Shown here: in pieces, positions 1 to 10,248 of the stretch
Numbering within the stretch: the stretch's first letter is position 1
How the letters are laid out: each line of letters opens with the position of its first letter
Assembly: GCA_933822405.4 (NCBI GenBank)
Contig: CAKOGP040001291.1
Coordinates: 1 to 29,481, forward strand
DNA length: 29,481 nt
Direction of reading: 5' to 3'
Origin: Cylindrotheca closterium
Taxonomy: Eukaryota; Bacillariophyta; Bacillariophyceae; Bacillariales; Bacillariaceae
Made by a program: the position numbers and the translations under genes
The notes under the pieces: model-generated
The model's database searches: none
What the model was told of the DNA's origin: nothing
Seen by the model: the letters and a program-made list of their open reading frames with translations, nothing else

Positions 1-4
1 CGCC

Positions 5-784
5 ATGCGATCTCTTCCTGCAGGACTACAAAGGTGGTCTACTAAACATTGTGTGGGCATGTGCGGCACAGGCAAATTTAAAGTTCTATGGGGTCTGGAG
101 ACATCAGCAGCTTGCCCACGCTGCGGCAACTTCGAGGATCATCTGCATGTTCCCCACTGCCGCGCTGCTTCGGCAAGAGCTGAATGGGATCGTCGCACTG
201 CAGCCTTCTCCGCGTGGCTTGACCTGCAACTGACGGGCCCTTCCATCAAAATAGCGATCCTACAGCTTCTTCAGGGCGTTCGCACACCTCCTTCATTTCC
301 TCGAAGGACCATCTCCTCTTCGGTTCGGCCGGCCTTCTTGGCTCAGCAGGTGATTGGGTCTCAAGGCCTTTTGGAGGGATGCATCGCCTTGTCTTGGCTT
401 CCACTCCAACAACAACATTATGACAAGATCAGATGTTGTCGATCTGTCTCTCTTTGGGCGTCCCGCCTCTCACAACAGCTGATCTCCATCGGCTTCTACA
501 TGTGGGAGCAACGGAACTCCGTTCAACATTCGGATGATAACATACAATTACGTGAACGTCACAGTACTGTCAATGAGGGGTTTCACTCACAGTTTGATAT
601 GGGTCCCGATGACTTACCTAAGGAAATTCAACCGATGCTGACATGCCGTCAACAAGTCCTTTGCAAGTTATTGGTAGACAAGGAAGAGTGGCTTAAGTTG
701 CTTTGTCAGGAACGCAGAGATTTCCGTCGCTCCATGAAAGCACAACGCCGCAGTCTGCGGACTATTTTCTCCCCTGGACCCTGA
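5..784 (+). CDS. C-terminal remnant of a reverse-transcriptase-bearing retroelement protein
   Basis: The 259-residue frame runs in from the window edge, so its true start is unknown. Near residues 35-55 it has a CPRCG...H..HVPHC arrangement, which looks like the zinc-binding segment found C-terminal to reverse transcriptase in LINE-like and related retroelements. Near residue 165 a WEQRN motif sits in a helix-rich region, as in the long C-terminal tails I know from diatom and other protist retroelement proteins. No reverse transcriptase catalytic motif is present, so the core lies upstream or is lost. After the stop, another frame stays open to a TGA at 864-866 and reads DPDQRFAGPYMPRIYPATS, which looks like the real tail moved out of frame by one indel near 765. 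I read this as a decayed element end, not a host gene. Family assignment is from recalled pattern only. Confidence 0.45.
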   Translation: MRSLPAGLQRWSTKHCVGMCGTGKFKVLWGLETSAACPRCGNFEDHLHVPHCRAASARAEWDRRTAAFSAWLDLQLTGPSIKIAILQLLQGVRTPPSFPRRTISSSVRPAFLAQQVIGSQGLLEGCIALSWLPLQQQHYDKIRCCRSVSLWASRLSQQLISIGFYMWEQRNSVQHSDDNIQLRERHSTVNEGFHSQFDMGPDDLPKEIQPMLTCRQQVLCKLLVDKEEWLKLLCQERRDFRRSMKAQRRSLRTIFSPGP

Positions 785-869
785 CCAACGTTTTGCGGGA
801 CCTTACATGCCCCGAATTTACCCTGCCACGTCGCGGGAGAAGTCTTTACCCCTTTGGGAGACTTGAGCA

Positions 870-2096
870 ACTTCTGTTCAAAAATACAGATGCCTCACAT
901 GGCTCAAACTTGTTGTTGACTCACCGCTTCACAGTACTTGACCTTTACAGCCAAATATTTCACCGGCAATCGAATGCCCATAGAGTAGCATATTAACGAT
1001 TAATGTCTCAGTTATTATTATTATTGTTGCCAGGAGGAGGAGTGGTATTGCCAGAGCGGTCAATCGATCAGCTGCAGCAGCACGGCCTTTACCTCAGCAG
1101 CATATGCAGCAACAAGCAGCAGATCACAGCACACTATTGCAATGGCTTCCAAACAATCCAACTTTCAATCCTGTGCATGCTTCAACGACCGATGGTTTTT
1201 TGACTCCAAATCAATTTGCCTTGACTCCGAATCCATGTGCCTTTTTCACGAATCAATCCACACCACATAGCCGGACTGTTTGCAAGTCCAGATGCTTTCC
1301 GAATTACCCTTTCAATTGCCCAAGATTTGCAGGATACCTTGAGCGGTCCAAGTCCGGTTCAGTGGTTGGGAGACCACCTCACGATCTATGGTGCCCAAAG
1401 GTGCAGGGTTACTACTACAAGTATGGGGAGAATTAAAATGCTAGATGCAGTATCAAAATGATTGATTCATTATAGTAGTAGCACTAGTAATATTTGCTTC
1501 ATCTGCGTTTATTGTACCATGGATTGAGAACAATTCTTTGTTGGAGGAGTGATGTCATACCGGTACTACAGTTAGTTTTTTGGAGAACTTGAGACAAGTT
1601 TAAAAAGTGTATAGCTTGCAAGATTTCTGATTGGCTGAGCTACTTCACTCATTCAATTCAGTCAACCACGTTTTGTTCCATGTAGTCAAAATTATATTGA
1701 ACTGGAAGTTCAAGAACAACAGATGATTGGTCAACCAAGCTATGTTGCGAGTCTTGCAGAATGTCTTTTGCGTATATAAAAAGACATGTCTTATCAACAG
1801 AACCCCCCTGTCAACCCCCTGCTAAATTTATAATTTCTCTATGTTTTCTTGATCGCCCCCCTAATAAGCATCCATTCGTTTTTCTACAGTCATGAAGGAT
1901 TGAATATGCTATGAGAACACGAGGTGGAAAAAGGAATCTCCCCTCTTCTTTTTTTCCTCTCCTTTTTCCTTTTTTTCTTTACCCCCAAGCCACATGAACC
2001 CCCCAAATTTTGGCTCATATTTCATAAATGGGGTTGGGTATTTTTGAAAACCGCCGTATAAATCGTACCACCTCTACGTGTCGTCAGCTTTCCTAA
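870..2096. other. Intergenic stretch, no supported gene
   Basis: There are only short overlapping frames with no recognisable motif. Visible features are a (TTA)n run near 1014-1028, A/T-rich DNA to about 1800, and a polypyrimidine tract at about 1938-1985 made of T runs with interspersed C. The first part may be 3' tail of the retroelement remnant before it. Confidence 0.5.
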
Positions 2097-2736
2097 TACA
2101 GTAAGGGTACCCTGTTCAGAGGTTTTTCTTTAAGAGAAACACCCCCTAAGAGACAAATTTTGCTGAGACAAAAATTTCACGGTCCGTCTGTCACCCATAC
2201 CATTTCATCCCCATGTGTCTGTCCTTCGTCTGCAAACCGGCCTTTCTGGGGGAGATGCAGCAGAAGGATTTGTTACAGCAGAGTGGCGAGAAAGATATCA
2301 CAGTTGAGGCTATTCTTGCTCCAACAGGGGATTCCCCTAATGATTCAGATGATTCGGACACTGAGGAAGAGGTGTTGTGTCGTCCTTTGGATCAATGCTA
2401 ACAGGAGAAGGCTCCAAAAACTGCTTAGGAAGCATTGAATGTATAAAGCGGCCAGTGCAGCACCAGATCTAAAATGTACCTTAAAGATTGTGGTAGTTTT
2501 CTTATCAAACTTGGTTCAATTGTTACCTGAAACTGCAAATTTTCTTCTCCAGGGGGGCTCTGCCCCCCCTAGATACCCCCCGCAAGGCTCCGCCCTTGAC
2601 CCGCTGGGGGCTGCCCCCAGACCCCCAATGCGCTGGGGGCGAAGCCCCCAGACCCCCCTTTAATAAGAGTGGAACCGCCTTAAGAGACATTTTGCGCTAT
2701 CGCACAATACTCTCTTAAAAGGGTACCCTTACTGTA
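2097..2736. mobile_element. MITE-like non-autonomous DNA element with 17-nt terminal inverted repeats
   Basis: The sequence TACAGTAAGGGTACCCT at 2097-2113 is exactly reverse-complemented at 2720-2736. Taken as a TA target duplication plus ends starting CAGT, this resembles Tc1/mariner elements, whose TSD is TA and whose ends often start CAGT. A TAAGAGACA-type motif recurs near both ends (about 2147 and 2692). The ~640-bp interior encodes no recognisable transposase. It holds a short acidic frame around 2213-2401 and a G/C-rich palindromic block. Superfamily is inferred from the ends only. Confidence 0.6.
2545..2665. repeat. G/C-rich palindromic block of GGGGGCT..GCCCCC units
   Basis: Several short inverted units of the form GGGGGCTNTGCCCCC, GGGGGCTGCCCCC and GGGGGCGAAGCCCCC are each followed by AGACCCCC. 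The block contrasts sharply with the A/T-rich surroundings and can form several stable hairpins. It lies wholly inside the inverted-repeat element. Confidence 0.6.
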
Positions 2737-2885
2737 TCGTAAAATTGTAAAATCAAGAGAAAATAAAGGAGGGACGAAATGCGAAACACCCTACAAGTAC
2801 AGTTCCGAATAGATCCAGTGACGACTTTTAGAAACGAAAGAAACTAATTACTGATGACGCGGTAAAACTGAAAACTGTTTTCACA

Positions 2886-3876
2886 CGGGGATATCCTGGA
2901 AATCCCGGGGGAAAAGGGAACTTTAAGGGAACTTTTAGGGAACTTTCAGGGAACCTTGAGAGAAGTTTTTACGGAACTTTTGGGAGATTAATTGAGACTC
3001 CCCAAATGCTGTCCCTACTTTCCCATCTTGCAAAGAAAATGTTATACTTTTCAAATTGTGAATTATTATTATGCCATTGGCATCGGTTTTGGACAATCCA
3101 ATTCTATCAACAAGGGCACTCTTCACTGTCAATAGCCTACAATGAATACTGGAGCGACTGATAATGCTGGACAATAGTAGTTGAAGGATTAGAGAACCAG
3201 CGATGCAAAAAAAGGAGCCCAAGCAACCTACCAAGGACAGTGCTGGAGAGACATCACCGAAAACATGGACCCAAACCATGTCTACTAGCAGATGGGCAAT
3301 GACGTACATTCGGCCAAAAAGTCTTGTTTAGAACAAGGTCTTTGTCTTCGTTCACTGGATGGTCACATCTATTATTCAAGAAACCAACAGCCCCAAAGTT
3401 CTCGAGTTCAAGATTTGGGCTAGAACTCGGCGGCAGGAGAACTTCAACGAGAGATTGAAACGTTTTGACACTATTGGAACTCGTTTTCGTTAGACTATGG
3501 ACAAGCATGAAGTCGTTTAGACTGACTTTCTCGTTTTGATTCAATACGATATTGAGAATGACCGTCCTTTGAATAGCGTCATCTACTATAGTGCAATTCT
3601 CTTTTATTTGTGTCAGGATATTGATATACGGTAGAATTGCTCGGCCGCGCGTAGGAGGCGCTTTTGCTTGTATGGTACACAGTTGACAATGTAGTTTGTC
3701 TTTTGAGGGAATATTGTTTCGCAAAAGTTCCCTGAAAGTTCCCTAAAAGTTCCCTGAAAGTTCCCTAAAAATTCCCTAAAAGTCCCTGAAAGTTCCCTAT
3801 AAGTACCCGGGAAATTCCCTAAAAGTACCCGGGAAGTACCCTAAAAATCCCCGGGAAGTTCCCTGTGTCCGTCCGG
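2886..3876. mobile_element. Fold-back-like element with inverted arms of a GGGAACTTTnA tandem repeat
   Basis: The left arm (about 2905-2985) holds degenerate copies of GGGAACTTTTA. The right arm (about 3725-3866) holds the same unit in the opposite orientation, TTCCCTAAAAG/TTCCCTGAAAG, in more than ten copies with CCCGGG variants. Between them lie ~740 nt of ordinary composition. Inverted arrays around a central segment are the hallmark of fold-back-type or subterminal-repeat transposons. Exact ends and a target duplication could not be fixed. The element type is inference. Confidence 0.5.
2935..3724 (-). other. Two overlapping minus-strand frames, possible decayed element gene
   Basis: Frames of 156 residues (3254-3724) and 124 residues (2935-3309) overlap between the inverted arms and run in the same direction. 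The first has no known motif. The second includes a hydrophobic stretch near its N-terminus. They could be exons or frames of a single gene broken by an indel, but I found no splice pair that joins them cleanly in frame. Coding status is uncertain and the family is not recognised. Confidence 0.2.
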
Positions 3877-4274
3877 ACAAACGGGTCATGATAAAACGTT
3901 CGTCTTTTCCGCGCTGAAACACGAAATTTCGATGATCGGAGAATCTCGAAATACACGTTTTTGCCACACGGTCCGGATGGAAATAAGCGGTTGCAAAACT
4001 TTGACGGTGTTCCATAAGATTTGTGGTTCGCAAGTACTTAGGGCAAACAGACACGGAGACACCAAACAGTCTCTCAATCCATCCAAATAAATAACACAAA
4101 ACACGTTCCGTTTCTGTAGAGCGAAGGCGTTTCTCCTTCTCACGTCCTTCGCCGGACAATTTAATAGTAGTGCTTCTCCGGCTGCGGACCACAATTCAAT
4201 CATGCATACTGTTTCAATTTCAACTCCATAGCAATAACATCATCATCACCACAATACTACGGCACCGTACAATC
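3877..4274. other. Upstream region of the receptor gene
   Basis: No supported gene. Two minus-strand frames here lack any motif and overlap each other. The last ~70 nt before the receptor ATG are A/C-rich with CAT and CAAC repeats, plausible as 5' untranslated leader. No clear TATA box was seen. Confidence 0.35.
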
Positions 4275-7200
4275 ATGAATACAACAATAGCAACAACAAC
4301 AGCAGCAACAACAATAGATGAGAATTACGAATTTAGAGCCTTGACAGACCTTCAAAAGAAGCTGTTGGCAATTCTTCCAATTCCATCGTCTCTGTTGAGC
4401 ATATTCGGCTCATCCATCATTATTGTCACGGTGTGGAAGGTGCGAAAGCAAAAGGCATGGATTCCGTATCAGCGTTTGTTGCTGGCCATGAGTGTGTGTG
4501 ATATTGTATCCTCATTGACGCTGGCCGTTGGGGCCTTTTTGTATCCACAAGAAACCTCTGACAAAGTATGGGTGAGTCAAAGAATATTAACTGTGAACTG
4601 TGCACAGCGATGATGTATGCATGTATGCATGCATGTATGTATGCTTTGATGTGATGTGATGTGATGTGATGTGATGTGATGTGATGTGATGTGATGTGAT
4701 GTGATGTGATGTGATGTGACTATGTTTGTCATTCGATTATGTCAATGAATGAATTTCATCTGACAGTTTCTTTTTGCCATTGATTCATTAATTCATTCAT
4801 TTTCATCTCTGAACTTAACTTAATTTATTATATTTTATATCAGGTCATTGGAAACGATGCTTCCTGTTCCGCCATTGGTTTTCTCAATCAAATAAGCTAT
4901 TCAGGGACACTGTACAATGGTTTTCTCAGCTTTTACTTTTTGTTCACGGCCCGGTTTGGAATGAAGAATCGACAGATTGAGAAACGAATAGAACCTGCCA
5001 TGCACCTCTTTGCCATTGGGTTTCCCATCATTACGGCCTTGGTCGGCCTCGTTATGGACTTTTATGCGGAACCTGAGGTGCGTACCTACTACTATTGTTA
5101 TGATTCCTATAGCAGTGGTGTGTAATTGTGTGTTTTGGTGTGGAATACATTCAATATGGAATTTGGATTGCTGACTATATATTGTCATTATACTTGTATT
5201 GTTCTAATATTATTGTTTTTTAAAATTGCATAAAGGTTGGGATTGGATGCTGGGTCAATCGATGGCCAAAACAATGTGGGGAAGGTCCAGATGGTACTGG
5301 GGAAGAGTGCCAATCACCAATGATCGCTTGGGTATTCGGTGCTTGGATTGCACTATTTGTATTGGGGGCCCTCATTGTCAACAATGCTGTGATTTGGGTC
5401 TTTGTGCACCAACGGACGAGGGGTAATGTCCACCACCACCACCACCACCAAGGGGCAATTAGAAAAGTACCATCGCAAAAATTAGATAGACATGACGAGA
5501 CAAGTGATTCCAACTCGCATCACTCCGATGATGAGGAAACCAGAACCAGTGGGAGGAATAGTCAAATGGGGTTGCTTTCAATGGCGTCGTCCTTTCGTAC
5601 GCTGAACAGTACCGGTCGGGGGTCAGCTGGGAATCTCAGCGTATCCACAGCAGCGCAGCAACGAGAAATTCAAGCGACACAAAGCAAACGTTTGAAATTG
5701 GTGGGATCCCAAGCCTTTTTGTTTGTGGGATGTTACTTTGTGTCGAATATTTGGACCTACGTGTTACGGTTGTACGAATCCCGGACGACGGATTACATTG
5801 AAGAAAAGGAACTTCCCTACTCCTATTATTCCATATTGGTAACCCAAGCCGTCTTGCTGCCACTGCAAGGGCTGTTCAACATGATGGTCTTTATTCGACC
5901 AAAGTATTTGCGTTTGCGGTCCGAAAACCCATCCGAATCGAAATGGGCAATTGTGCATCGAGTCATTTTTGGGGAGGCCGCGAGAAGTGGTAATAATAGT
6001 GCCGATTTTGCCGAACGGTTCACTGGACAACGGTTGGATGTAAATGTTAACAAGGCTCCACTTGCGAATAAGGGCGTCTCATCACTCACCATTACTAGTG
6101 AAGTCGTTCCGCAGCAGGCCACTACTGAGAATAATGCTACCGAAGCTAATGTTGTGAGTGGAACAACAAATAAGCCAGTTCGATCCGTTGGTTACGGACT
6201 AGATGCCATTTTGGAAACTTCGGAGCGTGGAGAATCATCGAGCTTGAAAGCAAGCATGCGCAGTGAAACAAGCCCCAGAAGCAACAAGGTGCCTCGGATA
6301 CTGACCACTACAACCAGAACTGGAACTGGAACTGGAATTGGAATCGAACACAAGCAGCAACGGCATCAGCCAAGTCTGACGGCAAAAGCAACAACGATGC
6401 AAGAAGAGGCGCAGAGTCGGTCTTCCGAGTCGTCAATATTCATGCAGGGTACCGGATGGAGTGACAGCCTCGACTCGATGCCATCCTCCAGATCCTTGAA
6501 AGTGGAACCCATTATCCCGGAGGGTAGCGTGCCAAATATCTCATCAGCAGCAGCCACAATGCACACTAGTTGGAGTGATAGCCTCGGTTCCATGCCATCC
6601 TCCAGGTCATTGACAACTGGAGCCAGCAACCGATCTATATCAGATGGTTCTATTCCAAACATCGCAGCGGCGCGAATGCACACAGGGTGGAGTTCCAGTT
6701 CCGATGGTAACAAAGGAATGGCATCGATTCAGGGGACTGGGTCCAAGATTGAGATCTCTGGCGAGTTGGAATCACCCACCACGAATCGTTCTCCCCGTGT
6801 GTCAGCTTCTTCCTATCCATCGTTTCTTCATACTGGATGGAGCTCCAGTGTAGAATCCATGCCTGTCTCTGAAGATGGTGGGCGAGTGAACACTCGGACA
6901 TCCATGAATGTGGACGCCAAGCGCAAACAGTTGGTGGAAATGCAATTCGTGGACGAAAGTGACGCTTCTTCCACCGACAGCAAAGACGACAATGACAGAC
7001 CACATAGTAGTTCGCTGGATTTACAGGACTCGAAACAAATCGACCATGATCATGCCCCCAGCGATGCTACGGCTGCTACGGCTGCTGCTGGAAGCAAAAC
7101 TTGCGGTGATGCTGAAGGCAAAGCTGCAGCAATCCAAGAGGAAGATGTCCGCATGAGCTTCTTGATGCCAACGGGATGGAGTCTTGATAACATGCCACTC

Positions 7201-7320
7201 TGCACCGAAGAAGAAGAAGAAACCACAAATAAGCCTAGATCTTCTCGAGAGACTCCTACTGGTACAGAACAACCATCTGTAACGGCGATTTTGATGGATG
7301 GTTCCTTCCGAAGCCTATAG
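4275..7320 (+). CDS. Seven-transmembrane G-protein-coupled-receptor-like protein, three exons
   Basis: Exons are 4275-4571, 4844-5077 and 5236-7320, giving 871 residues. Introns are GTGAGT..CAG and GTGCGT..AAG, both phase 0. The start is the first in-frame ATG; upstream in-frame codons offer only GTG. Hydrophobic segments fall at about residues 29-54, 65-90, 106-135, 150-172, 205-233, 336-357 and 374-397. Cysteines at the start of helix 3 (CSAIGF) and in the loop before helix 5 (GCWVNRWP, GEEC) could form the usual extracellular disulfide. The third intracellular loop is long (~100 residues) with a six-His run and many Ser/Asp. NMMVFIRP ends helix 7, in the place of NPxxY. A ~470-residue Ser/Thr-rich tail carries five TGWS-type repeats. 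The topology fits a plasma-membrane receptor of the cAMP-receptor-like kind described in protists; ligand and G protein are unknown. An AATAAA lies ~105 nt after the stop. Confidence 0.85.
4646..4719. repeat. Pentanucleotide microsatellite (GTGAT)n in receptor intron 1
   Basis: About 14 uninterrupted copies of GTGAT, preceded by an imperfect ATGTATGC-type run at 4614-4643. It lies inside the first intron (4572-4843), clear of both splice sites. Confidence 0.95.
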
Positions 7321-7533
7321 CAGTGTAATTATTAGATGAAAAATGTCAAGGATTAATATTCCGGTGCATGTATTCCTATTGCTACGAAGCTATTTGACCT
7401 GTTGCATCATAGCAGTGTATTGTAATAAAAGGATTCTTGCAGGATGGAAGAAGGACTACCGTATAGTGTAATAATAATAATTTGGTTTTACCGTAATATC
7501 GTGTGAATGCGGTACAGGTAGAGCAAACTTTGC

Positions 7534-9006
7534 CTAAAGGGACTCGTTCACTTGTTCCAGATACTTTTCCGACAGATCTTTTCTCTTTTTGCAAATAGCA
7601 ATCATCTTGGGTTTTGAACTCACATGTTTGACGCCATTTTCGGCGAGCAGTTTCAAGACTTCCATTTGACCAGTGAGTGCCGCCAAGTCGACTGCCGTTC
7701 TGCCCTTGGAGTCAACAGCGTTTTTATCCCCTTCTTCAGTGGCAATCTCTTCCAACACCTCTTTGATGACATCTACATCCCCATACTTGACGGCACCGTG
7801 CAGAGAGAGCTTGTATTCGTCCTCCACAGATAAGACAGCGTCAGGGAAAATGGGTTTGGACACTACGGCTTTGTATGAGTTGTCGAGTCCCGGTGGCGTT
7901 GGTCTTGACCTCCGCTTTGGTGGTGGTTTTGACAATATTTCACGAATTTGCGGCCCCTTGGCATGGTATGGTTGGACCACGTCGGAAGGAGTTTTACCAC
8001 TGCTGTTGGTCGCATTGACATCCGCACCTCTCTCGACAAGCATCTTGACTAGTTCCAAATAACCCTTTTCACACGCTTCGTGCAATGGTGTCTGCCCATT
8101 ATTGTCTTTGGCACGAACATAAGCGCCGTTCTCGAGAAGTGCCCTGACAATGTCCAAATGGTCGTCAAAACATGCCTTGTGCAATGGTGTCCATCTGTCA
8201 TCGCTTTTGGCATTGACTTCGGCCCCTTGCTCTAAAAGCAATTTGACAATCTCCAAATGACCATTTTCACATGCCAAGTGCAATGGTGTTTCTTCGTCAT
8301 CGTCTTTGGCATGAACGTCGGCCCGTTTCTCGAGTAGTACCTTGACGACTTCCGAATGACCGTTGGTGCACGCCCCATGCAATGCTGTCGCCCCATCATT
8401 GTCTTTGGCACGCACGTCCGCGCCTTTTTGGAGAAGCACCTTGGCCACCTCTGCATGGCCGTTATTGCAAGCCTTGTGCAACGGCGTCGATCCATTGTTG
8501 CTTTTGGCATGAAGATCAGCACCTTTTTCGACCGCAAGCCACTTGACCAACTCCAAGTGCCCCTGGAAGCATGCTCTTTGAAATGGTGTCCAACCATCAT
8601 CGTCAATGGCAGCCAAGTCAGCGTCTTTCTCGAGAAGAACCTTGACAACGTTCAAATGACCGTTATGGCATGCCTTGTGCAAAGGCGTCGATCCATTGTT
8701 GTCTTTGGCACGAACATACGCACTCTTCTCGAGAAGCACTTTGGCCACGTCCACGTGCCCAGCAGAGCATGCCCAATGCATGGCTGTCCACCCATCGTCG
8801 TCTTTGGCACGAACGCCAGCGCCTTTCTCGAGGAGAGTCTTGACAATCTCCGCATGGCCGTTTTCACATGCCTGGTGCAAGACTGACTGTCCAGTAATAT
8901 TGTCGTTGGCATTGGCATCGCCGCCTGCTCCCAACAACTCTTTCACACGAGAGGTATTTCCTTCCTTGATGGCTTTTACCATTAGCTCATTGCTGTTCTC
9001 ACCCAT
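7534..9006 (-). CDS. Ankyrin-repeat protein
   Basis: An intronless 490-residue frame starting MGENSNELM. Residues ~5-345 form about ten tandem 33-residue ankyrin repeats with the GxTPLHxACxxGHxxVVKxLLEKGA signature, and a partial further repeat (GKTPSDVV) follows. A basic, proline-rich linker (PPPKRRSRPTPPG, residues ~370) separates these from two diverged repeats near the C-terminus (DEYKLSLHGAVKYG and GRTAVDLAALTGQ). There is no signal peptide, helix or catalytic domain, so the likely role is protein-protein scaffolding in the cytosol or nucleus; the KRRSR cluster could be a nuclear signal. Several repeats are very alike in DNA, which opens long spurious frames on both strands. The gene is convergent with the receptor, 213 nt between stops. 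The partner is unknown. Confidence 0.9.
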   Translation of the reverse strand: MGENSNELMVKAIKEGNTSRVKELLGAGGDANANDNITGQSVLHQACENGHAEIVKTLLEKGAGVRAKDDDGWTAMHWACSAGHVDVAKVLLEKSAYVRAKDNNGSTPLHKACHNGHLNVVKVLLEKDADLAAIDDDGWTPFQRACFQGHLELVKWLAVEKGADLHAKSNNGSTPLHKACNNGHAEVAKVLLQKGADVRAKDNDGATALHGACTNGHSEVVKVLLEKRADVHAKDDDEETPLHLACENGHLEIVKLLLEQGAEVNAKSDDRWTPLHKACFDDHLDIVRALLENGAYVRAKDNNGQTPLHEACEKGYLELVKMLVERGADVNATNSSGKTPSDVVQPYHAKGPQIREILSKPPPKRRSRPTPPGLDNSYKAVVSKPIFPDAVLSVEDEYKLSLHGAVKYGDVDVIKEVLEEIATEEGDKNAVDSKGRTAVDLAALTGQMEVLKLLAENGVKHVSSKPKMIAICKKRKDLSEKYLEQVNESL

Positions 9007-10056
9007 ATTATATTGTTTGGCTTGTTGTATATTATAAATTGATATAATACTATTTTAATATTGATAGCACTGTAGTTTTTGATGAAAATATTTTATAAAA
9101 TGATTTGACAACAGCACATCATCACGCACATGCTACTGTATGCATCCATTTTTTGGTCGTAGAGAATATATGATGAGCGTGAGACAACAGCCTTTGCGGA
9201 AGAACTATGACGTACTTACTCACCTTGAGTACCGCGATGGAAGTAACCTTATGTACATCATATATATAAAGTGGAAAAAATAGCCACGCTGATTATTGGA
9301 GATGGCACCTGGGACTGACTCGTACACCTGTACACGTACCGTATTCGATCAGACGCACCCTTTTCTCTTTGATCAGTCTTGAGTCCCGGTGACTTCTCAA
9401 TATATATATATCGTGAGCAAAAAGATTTGGCCGAATGCTGCACAAAATACGGGACAAACAAATCTGGTCTGGTTTGACGCGACGAATACGAACCCATCAA
9501 TCCTGAATTTATCGTGAGCAAAACGCTGGAAGTCAAATTCCCGCTCGCGCGCATGCACGGCAACAGAAAAGTTTTGTAATTCACCAATTTGCCGACGACT
9601 TTTGATTTTACATGACCGCGCTTTTAATATTTCACCTCTGCTATTTTATGAAAAGCAACGACGAGGACAACAAGTACCCAACTTGTATCTGTGACCGTTG
9701 CAATAAGTATCTTGTCACAAGGAGGATGGGCGCATTCTTGGCAGAAACCAGAGTCACATTCAGTGACTCAAAAGGAATTCTCGCGTCTCGGACGCTTCAA
9801 ATACTTTCATCCTCCAACAATCAGCTGGCATGTGCATCTTATGTATATGTATATTCCCATGGAAAGAAACTGATGGTGTTTTACCATACGTAACGTGACT
9901 GACTGGACTGCTGAGTCCCGAGCAGATATATTAGAGCGATCGAAGGCCAACGGTCGTCGCCAATCTCAAGCCCAAGATCAATCATCTATCATCTACTCAC
10001 AGCTGCTTCAGACCCCCGTAAATACACCCCAATAGCAATATCAATCACCGTCTATC
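9007..10056. other. Intergenic region with short direct repeats, no supported gene
   Basis: A/T-rich upstream flank of the ankyrin gene with several TATA-like runs (9040-9060, 9255-9268, 9400-9411). TATCGTGAGCAAAA occurs twice, near 9409 and 9510. One 93-codon ATG frame at 9612-9893 has a CxCxxC motif but no recognised family; I do not call it. A TATA-like GATATATTAG at about 9924-9933 may be the promoter for the short frame that follows. Confidence 0.4.
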
Positions 10057-10152
10057 ATGTCCAACAGTAGCTACATCAATGCACTAGTACGCTCTCTCCA
10101 CGATGAGAGTCAGGAGCACAACGTTGTCACGTTAAGCATATTCGTTCCATGA
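10057..10152 (+). pseudogene. Possible 5' stub of a truncated gene
   Basis: A 31-codon frame begins MSNSSYINALVRSLHDESQE and ends at 10152. It is preceded at ~125 nt by a TATA-like element and by a C/A-rich leader, so it has the look of a promoter plus N-terminus whose body is missing. The next gene ends 97 nt away in the opposite direction. It may equally be a chance frame. Confidence 0.2.
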
Positions 10153-10248
10153 CGCAGCTTAAAAGTCTCAAAGTAGATTCCTAAAATGTAAACATGAATA
10201 TTCTAAAGTATGGACATGGTATATATTTGTCACTAATGATATTTAGGA

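Noticed and set aside
4170..4274. N-terminal extension of the receptor
   Set aside because: It would begin at GTG; the first ATG in frame is 4275, and the extension has no conserved feature.
5436..5453. Six-histidine run suggesting a cloning tag
   Set aside because: It lies in the middle of a natural intracellular loop of an intron-containing gene, with no vector sequence around it.
8356..8886. Long + strand frames opposite the ankyrin gene
   Set aside because: They arise from the repeated 99-nt ankyrin units read antisense, and they lack independent motifs.
9612..9893. 93-residue ATG frame
   Set aside because: One CxCxxC motif only, no family, and no splice or promoter support.
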